Below are positions 1 through 12,169 of a stretch of DNA of 64,000 bases, piece after piece; position 1 is the first letter of the stretch, and each line of letters begins with the position of its first letter. The position numbers and the translations under genes were made by a program. Under the pieces are notes generated by a model. The model was not told the origin of the DNA, ran no database searches, and was given only the letters and a program-made list of their open reading frames with translations. This stretch comes from Hemibagrus wyckioides (taxonomy: Eukaryota; Chordata; Actinopteri; Siluriformes; Bagridae), in contig NC_080726.1 in NCBI RefSeq assembly GCF_019097595.1, forward strand, positions 10,514,205-10,578,204. The letters run 5' to 3'.

Positions 1-438
1 ACACTGTTATTTATGCCAGAACACGTAATGTACTTTATGTATTAAATGTACTTTATGTATGCCATATTGTAATCTTTTCCTCGTTGTTTTTTTTTTTTTA
101 TCCGTTCTTGTTTGCTCACAGCAGGCATGCGGATGTGCAAAGTAAGACATTCATTGTACATGAACATTATTTATATATGTTAACATTATTCCTAATGTTT
201 CTTCGTGGTAGATGCTCCACGTAAAGAGATTAAAAATTCATGGAATTGTTGTAATGGTGAAGAATTAGCATTTTTGAAAGGGTTAGGAGTTTAAAAGACT
301 TTGCAGTTTGTGTTTCTAGTTTGCAGTTTGTGTTTCTAAAAATAATAAAATAGTAAAAATAATAGTGAAAAAGTTTGTAAAATAATAATTAAAAGTAATA
401 ACAAATGAATATGATTTTGTAATTAATATGAAATTGCA
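1..438. other. AT-rich non-coding DNA with short tandem duplications
   Basis: No gene is visible. Two small direct duplications stand out: ATGTACTTTATGTAT occurs twice near positions 28-62, and an 18-base unit beginning TTGCAGTTTGTG occurs at 301-318 and again at 321-338. These look like simple replication-slippage products. Confidence 0.6.
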
Positions 439-439
439 G

Positions 440-909
440 TGGAATTAGAGAAAAATAATGTTTTTGGTTTTGTTCCTGGTTTTGTTACTTCTTATAAGAA
501 AACAATCAGCTTTGTGGAGGTAAGAGAAACCCCCGCCTTCTTTAATTATTTTCCTATAACATGCTTCATCGTATTGTATACCTTACTCAAAGTTACAGGT
601 ATCACAACCTTGTTAGTGCTCATCACAGCTATCTTTCTGAACAGACAAACTAACACGGTGATAACTCCTCATACTCAGAGGTCAGTGTGTGAGCGTCTCT
701 CGCATTACTGGTGAGTTAATCCTGTGTTTTGACAGTCTCTGAGCAGCAAGGAAGCATCGCCTGGGCTTCCCACCAGCATATCTTATTGTTCTGCTCTCAT
801 AAAGGTGACATTGGATCTGCCTCTAACATGGACCGCATGCTATGGACGTGTTGTAGGCACTGTGGAAGATTCAGCTTTCCTCATCAGTCAGGAGCAGCGG
901 GAGCTTTCA
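440..909 (+). other. Two exon-like segments with consensus splice borders (weak)
   Basis: A segment from 440 to about 519 follows an AAATTGCAG acceptor-like site and ends at GGAG/GTAAGAG, a good donor match. A second, from about 735 to 911, follows TTTTGACAG and ends at TTCAAG/GTGTGAG. Both are open in at least one frame, but the translations resemble no protein I know and the first lacks a strong pyrimidine tract. They could be exons of a long non-coding RNA or chance matches, which are expected in AT-rich DNA of this length. Confidence 0.15.
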
Positions 910-919
910 AGGTGTGAGA

Positions 920-3900
920 TGCAGCAATCATAGACTCTGGGGTTTGAAACTTACGCATCTCTGTCTTGTAGTTTATCAGAAAGAAAAAAAGATTGGAATC
1001 AAGAACATATATAAGGGGTTACACAGAATAAACAAGCTTAAGGTTAAAACCCTTATTGATCAGTAGAACACTACAGACGGATGTTAAAAAAAAAAAAGAG
1101 TTCGTCGTATAATTAATATTTTCCGTGAATAAAAGTAGGAAACACTGCATGTAACAGAGGGATTTTAATCAAATGTGACCTCCAGCTATGGTATACACTG
1201 CAAATTAGTTAAAGGATTGTTGAATTCCATCGAAACGTCTGAATAATAAACATGTTATAATGAAACACATTAAAGAAATCCACACTAAAGCTTTTCTGTT
1301 TTACTTTATTCATTAATCTACATAATGCATAAGCATAAAAACACTGGCGTGAACAAAAAATCAATTTCGCTTACTTTTCCCTCGAGGTAATACACGTGCA
1401 TGAACAAACTTACACTCGTGTGTTTACTTGAAGCTATGTTGACTATGTTACTAACAAATAACCATTATTTCTTTCTGAAAAAGCAGTCACATCTCTGGAA
1501 GGATTAATTATACAGGTTTAATTCGCAAACACCTTTGAATGGAAAATTCATGAGTGTACTGCAAAAATATGTAGGCAGAAATGTTTACTGACTGCACCCA
1601 CAGCTGCCCTCAGTCTTTCATCATAAGTGATTTTTACAGTAAATTGGGTTTCTGTTGCTTTCTCCCTACAAGGAAACATGCTGAAATAGTTTTCTTGGGA
1701 ATCACGCATGCATTACAGATGCAGCTAGAGATTGAGATTATGTTGTTAAAAAAAATGAATTTCTCTTTTTACTTTGTGCTTCATTTTAGTACACCATCAT
1801 TTGATTTCATATTTGCAATCCAGGTGACCGATTGCATGCATTTGTCAACGTTAAAACTGACTTATCCTGGCAGTGCATCGTGGGAATACAGACAGCCTCC
1901 CAGCAGCCAAAAACTATACCGCATGAATGCTTAAAAATAACGACTACCAGCAAGTCATGCAATGACAGATTCTGTGTTCTAGCATTTTAGATGGTACATA
2001 AACTGGCTTAATTAATTCTAATAAAGCAATTAAAGTAGAACAAAGGGGAAAGAATTAAGGAAGAACAGTTTTAGACAACATTTGAGAATGCTCTTATCCC
2101 ACATGTCGTAATATACTGCTAGAATTTCTGCCTCAGCACATAACCAGCTTACTAAAAAAAGAAATAAAATAAATCCAAAATAAAACAAAAAGAAACTTAA
2201 ACATGTGATAATTTCCCCACCCACAGTAAGTGAACTTGAGCAGGAGATTGGATGTAATATGCGAGTACACAGGGTTGCACATGATGGATTTCAGGCTGTT
2301 AGGTCAGCAGTGTGTATTGCCAGTGCACTGATATTGAACACAGAATTTCACTGCATCAGTTAATAACAGATATCGATATTACATCAAAAGGGAGAGTATT
2401 ACAGCACAGCAAGCTCACTCAGGCTTAATCTCAAAACGACAAGATTGTACAGTGGCAAAATTGTGCCGCATGCCTGGTAGCAAATGATGACATCTCACAT
2501 AAAAGGATTTGGACCTGAAAATGATTTTTCTTTTTTTTCTCTTAACTGAAATTACCTGAAGGCCAGTGTTTGCTCAAGCCATAGCCTTCAGCTGGTAGAC
2601 AACTCTAGGTCACTAATCATGGAATAAATATATTTGGAAGCAACTAAACCTTGTGTCTTGTCTCAGTTTAAATGCTTTTATAGCAGATTATGTTATGTTC
2701 TTCTTATGAGTTTTTTAAAAAATATATATTTAGCAGTTGTCTTTGTGTCCTATACTGCGTTCATTAGATTATTATTATTGTTTTTAGTTATTTTGTGTAC
2801 CGTCTTTTTTAGAATGACCACGCTACATCTGGCAAATGTACAGATAAGCAATGGGAGAACACAATGCTTGCTTCTCTTTGTACTTGTTTTTAGGGTTTAT
2901 GAGAGATTTGCAGGGGTTTTTTTTGTTGTTGTTGCTGCTGTTGTCGAAGGCTTCTCTGAGTAAAGATTATTTCCATACACTGAGGATTAAAATGACTTTA
3001 ACATTGCATTTTTAACTGGGACGTAATCTGCTCCTGTTTTGCTGCTTTCCGTCTGCTTATTTCACCATAGTTATGTCTGACTGCACAAATCAAAACATTT
3101 ATATTAAATGAATTATTCATAAATGTTGGCATAAACGTCGTATCTGCGAGTACCATACTTTTATTAAACGTTCTTTCGGCCCTATACGCGTAATCATGTT
3201 TACGTACATAGCTATGTGCATAAGAATCGTGTGATGTTATAGAAAATAATCAACAGCTCATAAGTGTGATGCCAGTGTGTTACCTCCCCAACACTGAATA
3301 TTTACTCCTAACAGCATGTCCTGATGTGTTTTATTCCACATATACCGCAGCATATTTATCAACAGGAATGACACAGCCTTCTTTCAATCCATTTATAGTT
3401 ACATTTAATGGTCTGTAATGTATATAAAATGAGTTAATACTTGTTATCATATACTTTATAGCATCATTTACATTGCAGAAAACCTCAAATAAGAAAATAT
3501 CAAATAAGAAAAAATATGTCCTCTGTCCTGGAGACTTCCATTTCCCTGTTGCAAAACTTTTATTGTTCAACTTGTTTTATCTTAAACTGTTACAAAGCAC
3601 TGACACTGGAGACTCCTTCCAAACATGCTGGACGTCTTATTACAGAAATCTTCACCATATAAACACGTACACGGTTTTAAAAAAAGTTTTTCATCTTCCA
3701 CACAAGCAGTTGTTTAGGTTATTAGTATAAAATAATGTCTTATTTGAATGAACACCTTTTAAACCTGTGCTCCACTAGATTAGCTGCTGTTATAAAAAAA
3801 AGAATCATAATCTTCTGACCTCAACAGTGTGTTTCATAATGCAGCTTTCACTCCGCTGAGTGTGTAAATTAATTGGTCTTTAAGACACCACTCACCTAGA

Positions 3901-6540
3901 GCATGCAGAGATCCTACGCTTGTGGACATGGACATCGGGTGATTCAGACTGTATCATCAGCAGACTGCTCTGGTATGAGTTATGTTCAATCAAGGCTAAT
4001 TCATTTCATAAGCACAATAACAGTAACCTCATATCCATGTATAGAATATATTTCAGCCATATAAATACCGCTATGAATATCCAACATCAAAAGATCTGCA
4101 TTCGTGTTACTGACATTGAAGACGTGCTTTTCTTTCCTCCATGCCTGAGTCGTCTTAATTGCGTCTGTACCTCTGACCAAGAAAAATAAAAATAAAAATC
4201 CCAGGCTCTTAGGTGTTTCAATTCTAATTAGACCATTTAGCAGCGTGTCCCATTCCACAATGTCAGAGAAAATATTTATAAAAAGATTATGTTTATATAC
4301 TGATGGATAGCCAGCTCCAAAAGCAGTCACTATCTAATAAGTAAGAAAAATTTAATCCACAGCTGCATATTTTTAGTCTTGGAAGTCCATATTAGTTTCT
4401 GAGCAGGAAAAATACAAAACAGCATTGATTAAGTAAATTTAATTCACTTGCAGGCTCAAACATTTATAAATATGAACCTGTACACATCTTCATGCTTCGG
4501 AAAATTTACTGTGCTGGATAGCATGAGTAAAAATTACTGGAAGTTACGCTGAAAGATATACACTTATGTTTGAGTTTACTGTACCCTAATTTACTCTCTT
4601 TATCAGATTGCATCATTTTATTTATTCATTCTTACTTTATTCAGCCATCGTTCTTGACTTCTCACTTTATTCAGCTGTCTTTCATAAAAAAGCCCTCTAA
4701 CAAAAAGCTGTTTTTTTTTTTGTTTGTTTTTTTTGTTACAGTCTACTGCTGGGGAAAAAAATCTGGCTCCTGCTACTGCTCTGCCCAGTCTATTGTTTTG
4801 CTGTGTTACAGAAATAGAGTCCAAAGCCTGTAGCAATATAAAACTGTCCTCAAGTGGACAAGTAATAGCAAAAGTAGCAGGATTTTTAACACTCAACCTT
4901 ATGTCCCAGCTAACAGAAAATGCTATAAGAACATTCATCATGTATTAGACAAGTACGAAGACCAAAGCTTTCCAAAAATAACATCCATGAAATGTTTTTA
5001 AAAAATCTGCTGTAATAACAGGGGTGAAAAAAGCACAAATTCATTAATGAGCCCATGCGGGAAGCCGAAGCTCCAGTGTGCTTGACCAGTCCCATGTTAT
5101 GCTTGTCCAGAAGTACATTTAACTAGGCAGCTAATGCAATTAAACTCAAAGGTATGACAAGCTAATTATGTACTATGGAAAATCAGCAAGTACTTATTTT
5201 CTCTGGTAATGAAGCATCTTGTTTGCACCCTCGACAAAAACATGGGAAGCATTTTGCTAGCATTTCGGCTGTGAGCTGTGAGTTGCATGTAAGGTCATTA
5301 TTTGAGCTAGCTTCTTCATTTTCATTCGATGATTGAATTGTTAAATTGTGGGATAATGTGAAGTGTTTTGTGATTGCAGTAGAGTTAGAGGTTTGGTGGG
5401 TACTATTTGTTTTTGTTTTTTTTCAGTTTAGTCACTCTGTACAAATAAGCCTTCAAATTACTGATTCTGATTGTCTACCAAAAATACTTCCTACCAACAG
5501 CCAGACCATATCTCTAGTTCACGTGTGGAGTGTAGCAGGAGCCAGGATTCGGAAAAGACTAGCAAGCATCACAGCATTGAGGTGCTTTGCACCACAGAGA
5601 ATTAAACTAATCAGGCCATATTACATTTAAACTGAAACATTTTCTTTTGTGAAAGTCAATAAGCGATAAAATGTACAAAAAAATGTTAAGAGTTGATATA
5701 TCAAGACATTCCTGAAGCTGCTAATCTGTCTAAAAACTGACAGTAAATCCTGGATACATATCTACTTTTCCTGGATGCCATTGTTTTAATGGTTAATATA
5801 ATGGCTTGCTTCACAGTGTTATTTGAAGGTTTGTTACATATATTCCTAGTTAGATACAAACTGCCATTATGAAAATCTATCATATACAACAAGCAACTAA
5901 AATGTTGCTGGAATTGCGAGAAAAATTATATCAAAACACATTAAAATAAAGAGTGTAAACATTCTTTGAACCACTCAAAAATTCTTAGCTAGGATTATGA
6001 TCCTGCACATGCTAATCTCTCCAATTACCGGTTACATAAGTATAATTAAAAAGTTGAAAATCAGAAGACAAGACAAGCCTACAGTATGTTTCTCAAGGTG
6101 CTTATCTCATTCTTTTCCCTTAATATAGATATTTTTCTTATTTTAATGTACAAAACTATATGAAAAGCACTATATTAGAGCATCGTATCATAAAGTCAAC
6201 ACGTCTTCAGCACATCTACTGAGAAGTGGCAGAAATCACGGCGAGAGAGAGAGAATGGGCCATGTGGTCCAAAAAAGCTTTTTTCTATTTCAGCTGACTG
6301 AGCCACATAATGGAAATCTGGGCCTTGATGAATGGCCAGAAGGCAGTGAAGCAAAGCATGGCAGAACAAACCATAGACTGCAGGCACAACCAAAAAGCTA
6401 ACAAATAAACTGCATAGCACATGGAGGGAGAAGGTCTCATCTCAGTTCATTACCCACTGATATGAGCCCCCATTCTCAATCTGGACTGATGTACAGTCTT
6501 TATTCACTATATTAAAGTTGACATCAGAAGTGTACAACAG
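920..6540. other. Long AT-rich stretch without recognisable genes
   Basis: I read both strands and see no protein family, RNA gene, or intact mobile element. The open frames (up to 117 codons at 1581-1934, 109 codons at 2634-2963 and 4001-4330) have low-complexity, hydrophobic or Lys/Asn-rich translations typical of AT-rich non-coding sequence. Short T and A runs occur (for example 2527-2539 and 4709-4733). The stretch fits intronic or intergenic fish DNA. Confidence 0.6.
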
Positions 6541-6542
6541 AA

Positions 6543-6580
6543 GTGTGTGTGTGTGTGTGTGTGCGCATGTGTGTGTGTGT
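6543..6580. repeat. (GT)n microsatellite, interrupted
   Basis: Alternating GT dinucleotides with a GCGCAT interruption near 6563-6568. Likely polymorphic in length and able to form Z-DNA. Confidence 0.95.
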
Positions 6581-6689
6581 CACATCACTGGGTATCATGG
6601 GATACAAACAACCCTTCATCATCCTGTTACTGATTCTCAGGGCTACTGAAAATCTAGATAAGAGCACAGCAAAAGCTTCTCTATAAGCG

Positions 6690-7040
6690 AGTTAATATCA
6701 GTGCGATGCAAATCCGAGCAGGGACTTCAATAGATTCATCCAGTCGTATTTCAAATGACTTTTTCACAGATCTAGCGATAGCCCTTGAGACTGCAAGTCA
6801 ACTATACAAGTGCTATTTTTTCTACTTAACACTTATGAGAGAAGTAATGAATGGTTCGCTTATCTGATCAATTCCCGTTTCATGGCTTTACAGCTCCGAG
6901 CCAGCAGCAGATTAAATGAGAACTAATGGGAGAGGAAATATGATTTGGAATTCTATGTGATGGGTATGTCTGTCAGCTGTCTTTAATGGGCATAGCAAAA
7001 TTAACGTTCAGCGTTTGTGAAGTGTCCTCATGCTGCAGTA
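6690..7040. promoter_or_regulatory. Candidate enhancer-like block with POU octamer
   Basis: This block is of higher complexity than its surroundings and carries a perfect POU octamer ATGCAAAT at 6706-6713. It also has AATTA/TAATTA-type homeodomain cores, including GTAATTAGACAG near 7038-7050, and AGATTAAATGAG near 6910. It contains no convincing open frame. Evolutionary conservation is the decisive property and cannot be judged from one sequence, so this is an impression. Confidence 0.3.
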
Positions 7041-7077
7041 ATTAGACAGAAGATGAATTACCTTTCGTGCAAGGTTT

Positions 7078-7081
<4 letters not shown>

Positions 7082-7109
<28 letters not shown>
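7082..7109. repeat. (CA)14 microsatellite
   Basis: Uninterrupted CA dinucleotide run of about 28 bases. Confidence 0.97.
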
Positions 7110-8205
7110 GCTATACAAAATATATAGGCAGGAAAGGCACAGCCTCTTCAAAGCCAAGCCTATAACACACATGCACACATGCTGCTTATGTTTGAATGCT
7201 TGTGCAAGAAGACAAACTTTCTTAATTAACAGGTGATTGACAAGCTCTGACAAGGAGAACCACATCTTTAACCTGATTGGTCAGATGTTGGTGGTCGATA
7301 ATGTTTCTTTGTAATCTTGTTCACAGCGCCTAAAGCACAAATGAGACTAGAGTTTTTGCCTTAAGATTGGTATTTTATTGACACCTGTCAATGTGAGGAG
7401 AAAGGTCATACTTAATTACTCCATGTTACACACCCTGAAACACATTAACTATGTTTATATTGAGATGCCTGTGGTGTTTAGTGATCCTGGTGCTAATTTA
7501 TTGATGGGTGCTGTATTTGTGTTATTCCTGTGAGAGATTATCAGCTTGTGTGCCTCACTGACATTACAGTGGGACACTACTACCACAGTTACAATGGTGT
7601 TTAATAGGAGAAAAATGTCAACAATCTCAAACAAGTGATAACTGTCAAATTTTCCTGATAGCACAATATCATAGTAAAGAGAAATACAATGTAGAAATAG
7701 TGATGAGAGCAAACGATGGAATCATAGTTTCAGAATACATTTGCAGCGATACAAAGCAGTTGCGTCCCAGGATTTAGATGTGCTAAGTTACAGCAGATAC
7801 TCAATTCGGCCAGATAGCAATATTCCAGATGACAAGCATGATGGCACTGATGGTGGTATTAGCATGAAATGTGAAGCTTTGGAACCTGATCTTTTTGATC
7901 AGAGTGTACAAACAAGGAGGTGAGAGAGCTGAATAGACTGAAGAACTAAAACCCTCCTGCATCACTTTCTTTAGGTAGAGTTGATGCAAGGGCTAAATCT
8001 CCCTGGCAGCAATATCAGCAGGTAGATGAATAGCATTGTGGGAAATGTACAAAACCAAAAATAGACCATATCAACAAAAATGTGAAAAATTTCCTTACAA
8101 CATCATGCCACTGAAAATCGCATTTTAATTATAAAGATTAATATGCAAGTAGTATAAGGTGGAGTTTTTTCCTTAAATCTAGTGATGTATAGTATATCTG
8201 TCCAG
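7110..8205. other. Non-coding stretch, nothing recognised
   Basis: Ordinary AT-rich DNA. Frames at 7455-7712 (minus), 7741-7923 (plus) and 7801-7989 (minus) overlap each other and have no recognisable motif. Confidence 0.55.
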
Positions 8206-8214
8206 CTCTGATCC

Positions 8215-8570
8215 ATGGTTGGCATCTATTCTTGGCCTTTTCATCCACTCTCACAACTACCTCTACATCACTATGCTAATGATCCTCTGCTCTATCTGTC
8301 ATTCCCTCCAGTGGACTCCTCAGGCTGCCTTCCAGATATTTCAGCCTGGATGAACGATCACTTTCTCTACCTCAGCCTTTCAAAGCTAGAGATTGTTGTC
8401 AGACAAGCAAGTCCCTCAATCCAATACAACATCAAATTCAACCTCGGTTTATTGTTGCTACTACTATCAAGGTCCACCAGGAATCTTGAAGCAACAATAT
8501 ATGAGTAGTCTGCCATCATAAACCACACTGTGTTGATTTCCCAATCCTGCAGGTTTGATCAGTACGTCAG
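8215..8570 (+). pseudogene. LINE reverse-transcriptase fragment (L2/CR1-like), decayed
   Basis: The frame at 8215-8508 (97 codons) contains HHYANDPLLYLSFPP, followed by DISAWMNDHFLYLSLSKLE. This order matches the catalytic palm of non-LTR reverse transcriptases of the L2/CR1 type, where the core motif is normally YADD followed by a QLYLS-like segment and then a W-M...L-L-N..KTE segment. The YADD box reads YAND here (N at residue 22, codon 8278-8280), so a metal-binding aspartate is lost. Past 8508 the homology seems to continue to about 8570 in another frame (SCRF.Q), indicating a frameshift. No endonuclease domain or upstream RT is visible, so this is a 5'-truncated dead copy. The family assignment rests on remembered motif order. 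Confidence 0.75.
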
Positions 8571-8599
8571 GATGTACATTTTATACCAGGACTTGTCTA

Positions 8600-9030
8600 G
8601 ACACTTTGAATATATTTTTATTTTTGCTTTAATGGCTTTTCCAGACAGAGCAACTGTACAGTCCTCATCAAAACCACATCCTTAAAGTAAAAATAGATAA
8701 GGGTCTAAACAGCATCAAGCTAGAACTCTATTAGAGAGGAGTTAGTGTGGGAGTGAGTGCAGGCATGAAAACAGATTACAAGTTGATCTTCTTTTCCTCT
8801 AAAGAAAGTTTAAGGATTCAGTTGTCGGTCTGATCTTCAGTCAACCAAAACATACACACATCATAAGCTTCTCTTTATCTACTGAACTCCTGAACCTGAA
8901 ATTTAAGTCCTTGATACTTGGCTATAGAGTAAATAATTGAACTTCACCCACCAATTGAGAGTTAATGCCATTCAGTTTTATTTATTGATTGAGAGAGTTT
9001 TTGATAATAGTCACAAAACAGCTTTATAGA
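8600..9030. other. Non-coding stretch, possibly more LINE debris
   Basis: No clear gene. It follows the reverse-transcriptase fragment and could be further degraded LINE sequence, but I see no diagnostic motif. Confidence 0.4.
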
Positions 9031-9034
9031 AACT

Positions 9035-9325
9035 ATTTTCTGAACCACTTATCCTACCTATCCCAGGAGACTCAGGACACAAGGCAGGAGACAGCATGGA
9101 TGGTGTCCCAGTTCATCACACAGCACAAACTCAAACAATTTAGAGATGCCGCTCCCCCTACAGCACATCTTTAGACTGGGAAGGAAACCAGAGAACCTAG
9201 AGGAACACCCCCAAAGGACAGGAAAAACATGTGATGTTTGCACATGCAGAGTGGAGGAATTAAGACCCTGGAGGTCTGAGTGAAATGTGACTTAGTGCTA
9301 ACTACTAAGCCACCATGCCCTCCAG
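9035..9325 (-). mobile_element. DANA/Mermaid-like SINE copy, reversed
   Basis: On the minus strand the order is a head with GGCATGGTGGCTTAGT (complement of 9308-9323), a GGTTTCCTTCCC region, an ACACCATC/TGTCC region, and a tail near GATAAG. This is the same order as five other copies here (11.6, 19.7, 28.5, 48.7 and 56.5 kb) and resembles the fish DANA/Mermaid SINE group with its tRNA-like head and GTGGGTTTCCTC core. It is heavily diverged, and no target-site duplication was confirmed. Confidence 0.7.
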
Positions 9326-9495
9326 TTTTACAGAAATTCAGATGAAGATTTTGTCATTTGTTATTCTAAGCACTATCTCACTGTGTATGTGTGTATATGG
9401 TCTTTTTTTTTTTTTGCAATACAATAACCTTCTTTAACATAAACCTTGCATTTACTGTAAAACCACAGTGTTAGTACAAGTATACCACCTATCCT

Positions 9496-9496
9496 A

Positions 9497-9534
<38 letters not shown>
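9496..9534. repeat. (ATT)n microsatellite
   Basis: About 13 ATT units in a row, ending in ATTAATATT. Confidence 0.95.
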
Positions 9535-9536
<2 letters not shown>

Positions 9537-10064
9537 ATTGGTGTGCAATTATTAGTTAGTTCAAATATATTATTTTTAGCTTTGTAATAATATTTTGTAG
9601 TGCTCCTGTTATGAATTCTGACATGATTTTCAGACAAATCACATCTATAGTAATAAAATTAGAATTACAATTCAGGAAATTCAGGTTTCAGAATGTAACT
9701 TTTTGGTTTTTAGATGACCTGCATAAATTTCATTAATTTCCCATGCCTAATTAGAAGGATATTACTGGGGAATTTCACAAAGTGTTGATTATTGTTGGAT
9801 TTGATCCTGACAATTGCTTTTTTTTTTTTTGGTAACACTGCATGGTATCTTCCTGATTAAACATTAAAGAAATTTTGTTCCGACAAATTTTTTTCTGTGA
9901 AAATCTTATTTTTTTAAAAGTGTCTTCAGAGTAAAATAAATATTTTAATTCTAACATCAAAAGACTAGATTTTATGCTTTATTAGAATGCAGATTTATGC
10001 ATATTTAATTAGAGAAAGCCTCATATTCATAAACAACTGTACATTTTTGAAAAGGTTCCAATAC

Positions 10065-10091
10065 TAAATAAATAAATAAATAAATAAATAA
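10065..10091. repeat. (AAAT)n microsatellite
   Basis: About six to seven AAAT units. Confidence 0.93.
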
Positions 10092-10239
10092 CAGAAGAAT
10101 CAATCAACTGGTAATGATTCTATCTAAATGATAAAATCTATTTTTATCGATTTTTATTACCAATGCATCTCTTTTGCCTAATAGAACAATAGCTATATAT
10201 GCTTTTAAAGCACCACACAACAAAAACTAGTTTTCCACG

Positions 10240-10780
10240 TGTTGAAGCAGAATGTGCCTCTCACTCAGAAATGGTCAGAGCTTGATTTATTTCTGACATA
10301 GTAATTAGATTGGTGGCAACACTCTTTACCAGTGTGTCAAAAGAAGGTGGTCTTCAGAAGCGTGCCCTATATAGAGGCCTAATACAAATTCCCCAGCCGT
10401 AGAGGAAGAAAAAATGAAGAGACAGAAAGGAACATAGCCCACCGACCAGAGCGCAAAGCTGACCTAATTATTAATCACTGCAAATGCAGCAACATGACAC
10501 TTTTTAATTAATTGGCTGACTATGTGTGGCCTATTTGCCAACATGTTTGGGGAGCAAGTCTTACAGCATGGCTACAGACGTGTTATATTTAATTAGGACT
10601 GGAGGCTTCTCTTAGCACAAGCCCCAGAGTGGGACGATCAGGGCTAGCACTCTCCCTAGGGATGCTTCGACGCTGTAATTTTTCAGGTCACTTACGCAGA
10701 CAATTGCAAATTTCTAGCTAAATTAGAAATCCCATCTAAAACAACCATAAGGCTATCTAGTCCTGTAATGGAGCTCTAGT
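10240..10780. promoter_or_regulatory. Candidate conserved non-coding block
   Basis: This block is richer in mixed-complexity sequence than its neighbours and dense in homeodomain-type cores: TAATTATTAATCA near 10465, TTTTTAATTAATTGGCTGA near 10502 and ATTTAATTAGGAC near 10588. It has no plausible coding frame and no repeat-family signature. Such composition is common in vertebrate developmental enhancers, but conservation is untested. Confidence 0.35.
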
Positions 10781-10784
10781 AGTA

Positions 10785-11575
10785 TTTTTTTTTTTTCACG
10801 AGCAAGGCGTCTTCATTAGAATGTAATTAAAACTGTGTTCCTTTCTCATTTTAAGTTTCACCAGGAGAGATTTAAACAAATCTCAGCTCGCATCAGTAAA
10901 TTCTCATGTGAATTAAGAACAGTGAATGGCAAAGGAATCTGAAATTGCTTCATTTAATGGCAAAAAAGCTTCCTCAAAGATAGACTTAATTTTTAAATAA
11001 TCTGTGATTGCACAGGCATTGCTTCGAGTAGAATCTTTCCCTGTGGTTAGTTTGGTGGTATTTGGTTTCCTTTGTATAATAACTGTATGGCTTTTGCCTC
11101 TGAGTCATATAATGGATATTCGGATACATCTGGTGCAATTTAAAAATCAAATCAACATTGCTTGTGACTCATATGAGGTAGAATATACACTGACACCAGG
11201 AGAACTGATTTCTGAGAAATGTGATCAATAAGTAATCAGAGAAAATGTTGTTACTTCTATTGAATCATGTAATTATAAGTATATAAATGCAAATTAAATT
11301 CAGTACAGGTTTGTGGACTATTATTGTTAAAAATGCAGCAGTGTATACATGTTGTTCAGGTGATGGTCACACCTGATATAAACATTTGTTTTCCTTGATA
11401 TGATTAAAATTAGACAGCTGAAAGGGATGCCTGTCCGTAGCTGGTATTTTCATGCGTCTTGAATGAATTGCTTGACTAATAACATTAATGGCAGCAAAGT
11501 GCTTTGTTTTATGAGCAAACACGGGGAGTGAAGCATGCATCTTTGAAAAGGTTCTATAAAAAAAACCCCATTCTA
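10785..11575. other. Non-coding stretch, nothing recognised
   Basis: A 75-codon frame at 11004-11231 has a hydrophobic start but no family resemblance, and I do not call it a gene. A T run lies at 10786-10797. Confidence 0.5.
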
Positions 11576-11576
11576 C

Positions 11577-11885
11577 TTCATTCATTCATCTTCAATAAAA
11601 AAATTCTTTGTCCTCGTCAGGGTTGAAGTGGATTAGGAGTATGTGCTGGGAACACTGGGAAGAAGGTGGGCTAATTCCAACCCATTTCAGGGCAGCTTGC
11701 ACATGCATAAGTACACACATTCACTCACACACAATGCTATTCCACTTACTGGCATTTTAGGGAGCTGGGAGGAAACCAAATAACCCACAGGAAACCCGCA
11801 GCCACTTTATAGACTGGAGTTCCAGTTCTGTATCAACCTGGGAACTCTGTGAAGCGTCATCGCTACCCACTGCACCACTTTTTCC
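11577..11885 (-). mobile_element. DANA/Mermaid-like SINE copy, reversed
   Basis: It opens with TTCATTCATTCATCTTCAAT, the complement of the GAAGATGAATGAATGAA tail typical of this repeat. It continues with CACATTCACTCACAC, GGAGGAAACCAAATAACC (complement of the GGTTTCCTCC core) and ends at CACTGCACCAC, the complement of the GTGGTGCAGTG head. All landmarks are in the expected order on the minus strand. Confidence 0.8.
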
Positions 11886-12169
11886 ACCCAGCTCATAATT
11901 TCAAATACTAAAGTAGTGAACATTTGAAGCCCTTCATCAACACTGCCTTACTTTTCCTCAAATTGTTCTTTGATCATTTTTTATTTTTATCATAGTTTCT
12001 ATTTAAAAAATGAAAATAATGTCTGGTTTTCCAGCTGCCTCGTGCCACACAGAACACTATTCAGGCTACAAATGTAACAAGAACCTTTACAAGTGGTTTG
12101 GCTAGCTAGATTACAATGCAGCTTCACAAGAGGTGGATATCTCACTTCTGTTCACACACTCTTTTTTTG

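Larger units (their letters stand above)
9330..10235. other. AT-rich stretch with simple repeats
   Basis: No gene. It contains T runs (9403-9415 and 9819-9830), an ATT array and an AAAT array listed separately. Confidence 0.6.

Noticed and set aside
1581..1934. 117-codon plus-strand frame
   Set aside because: Translation is hydrophobic and Cys/Phe-rich without motifs, consistent with chance in T-rich DNA.
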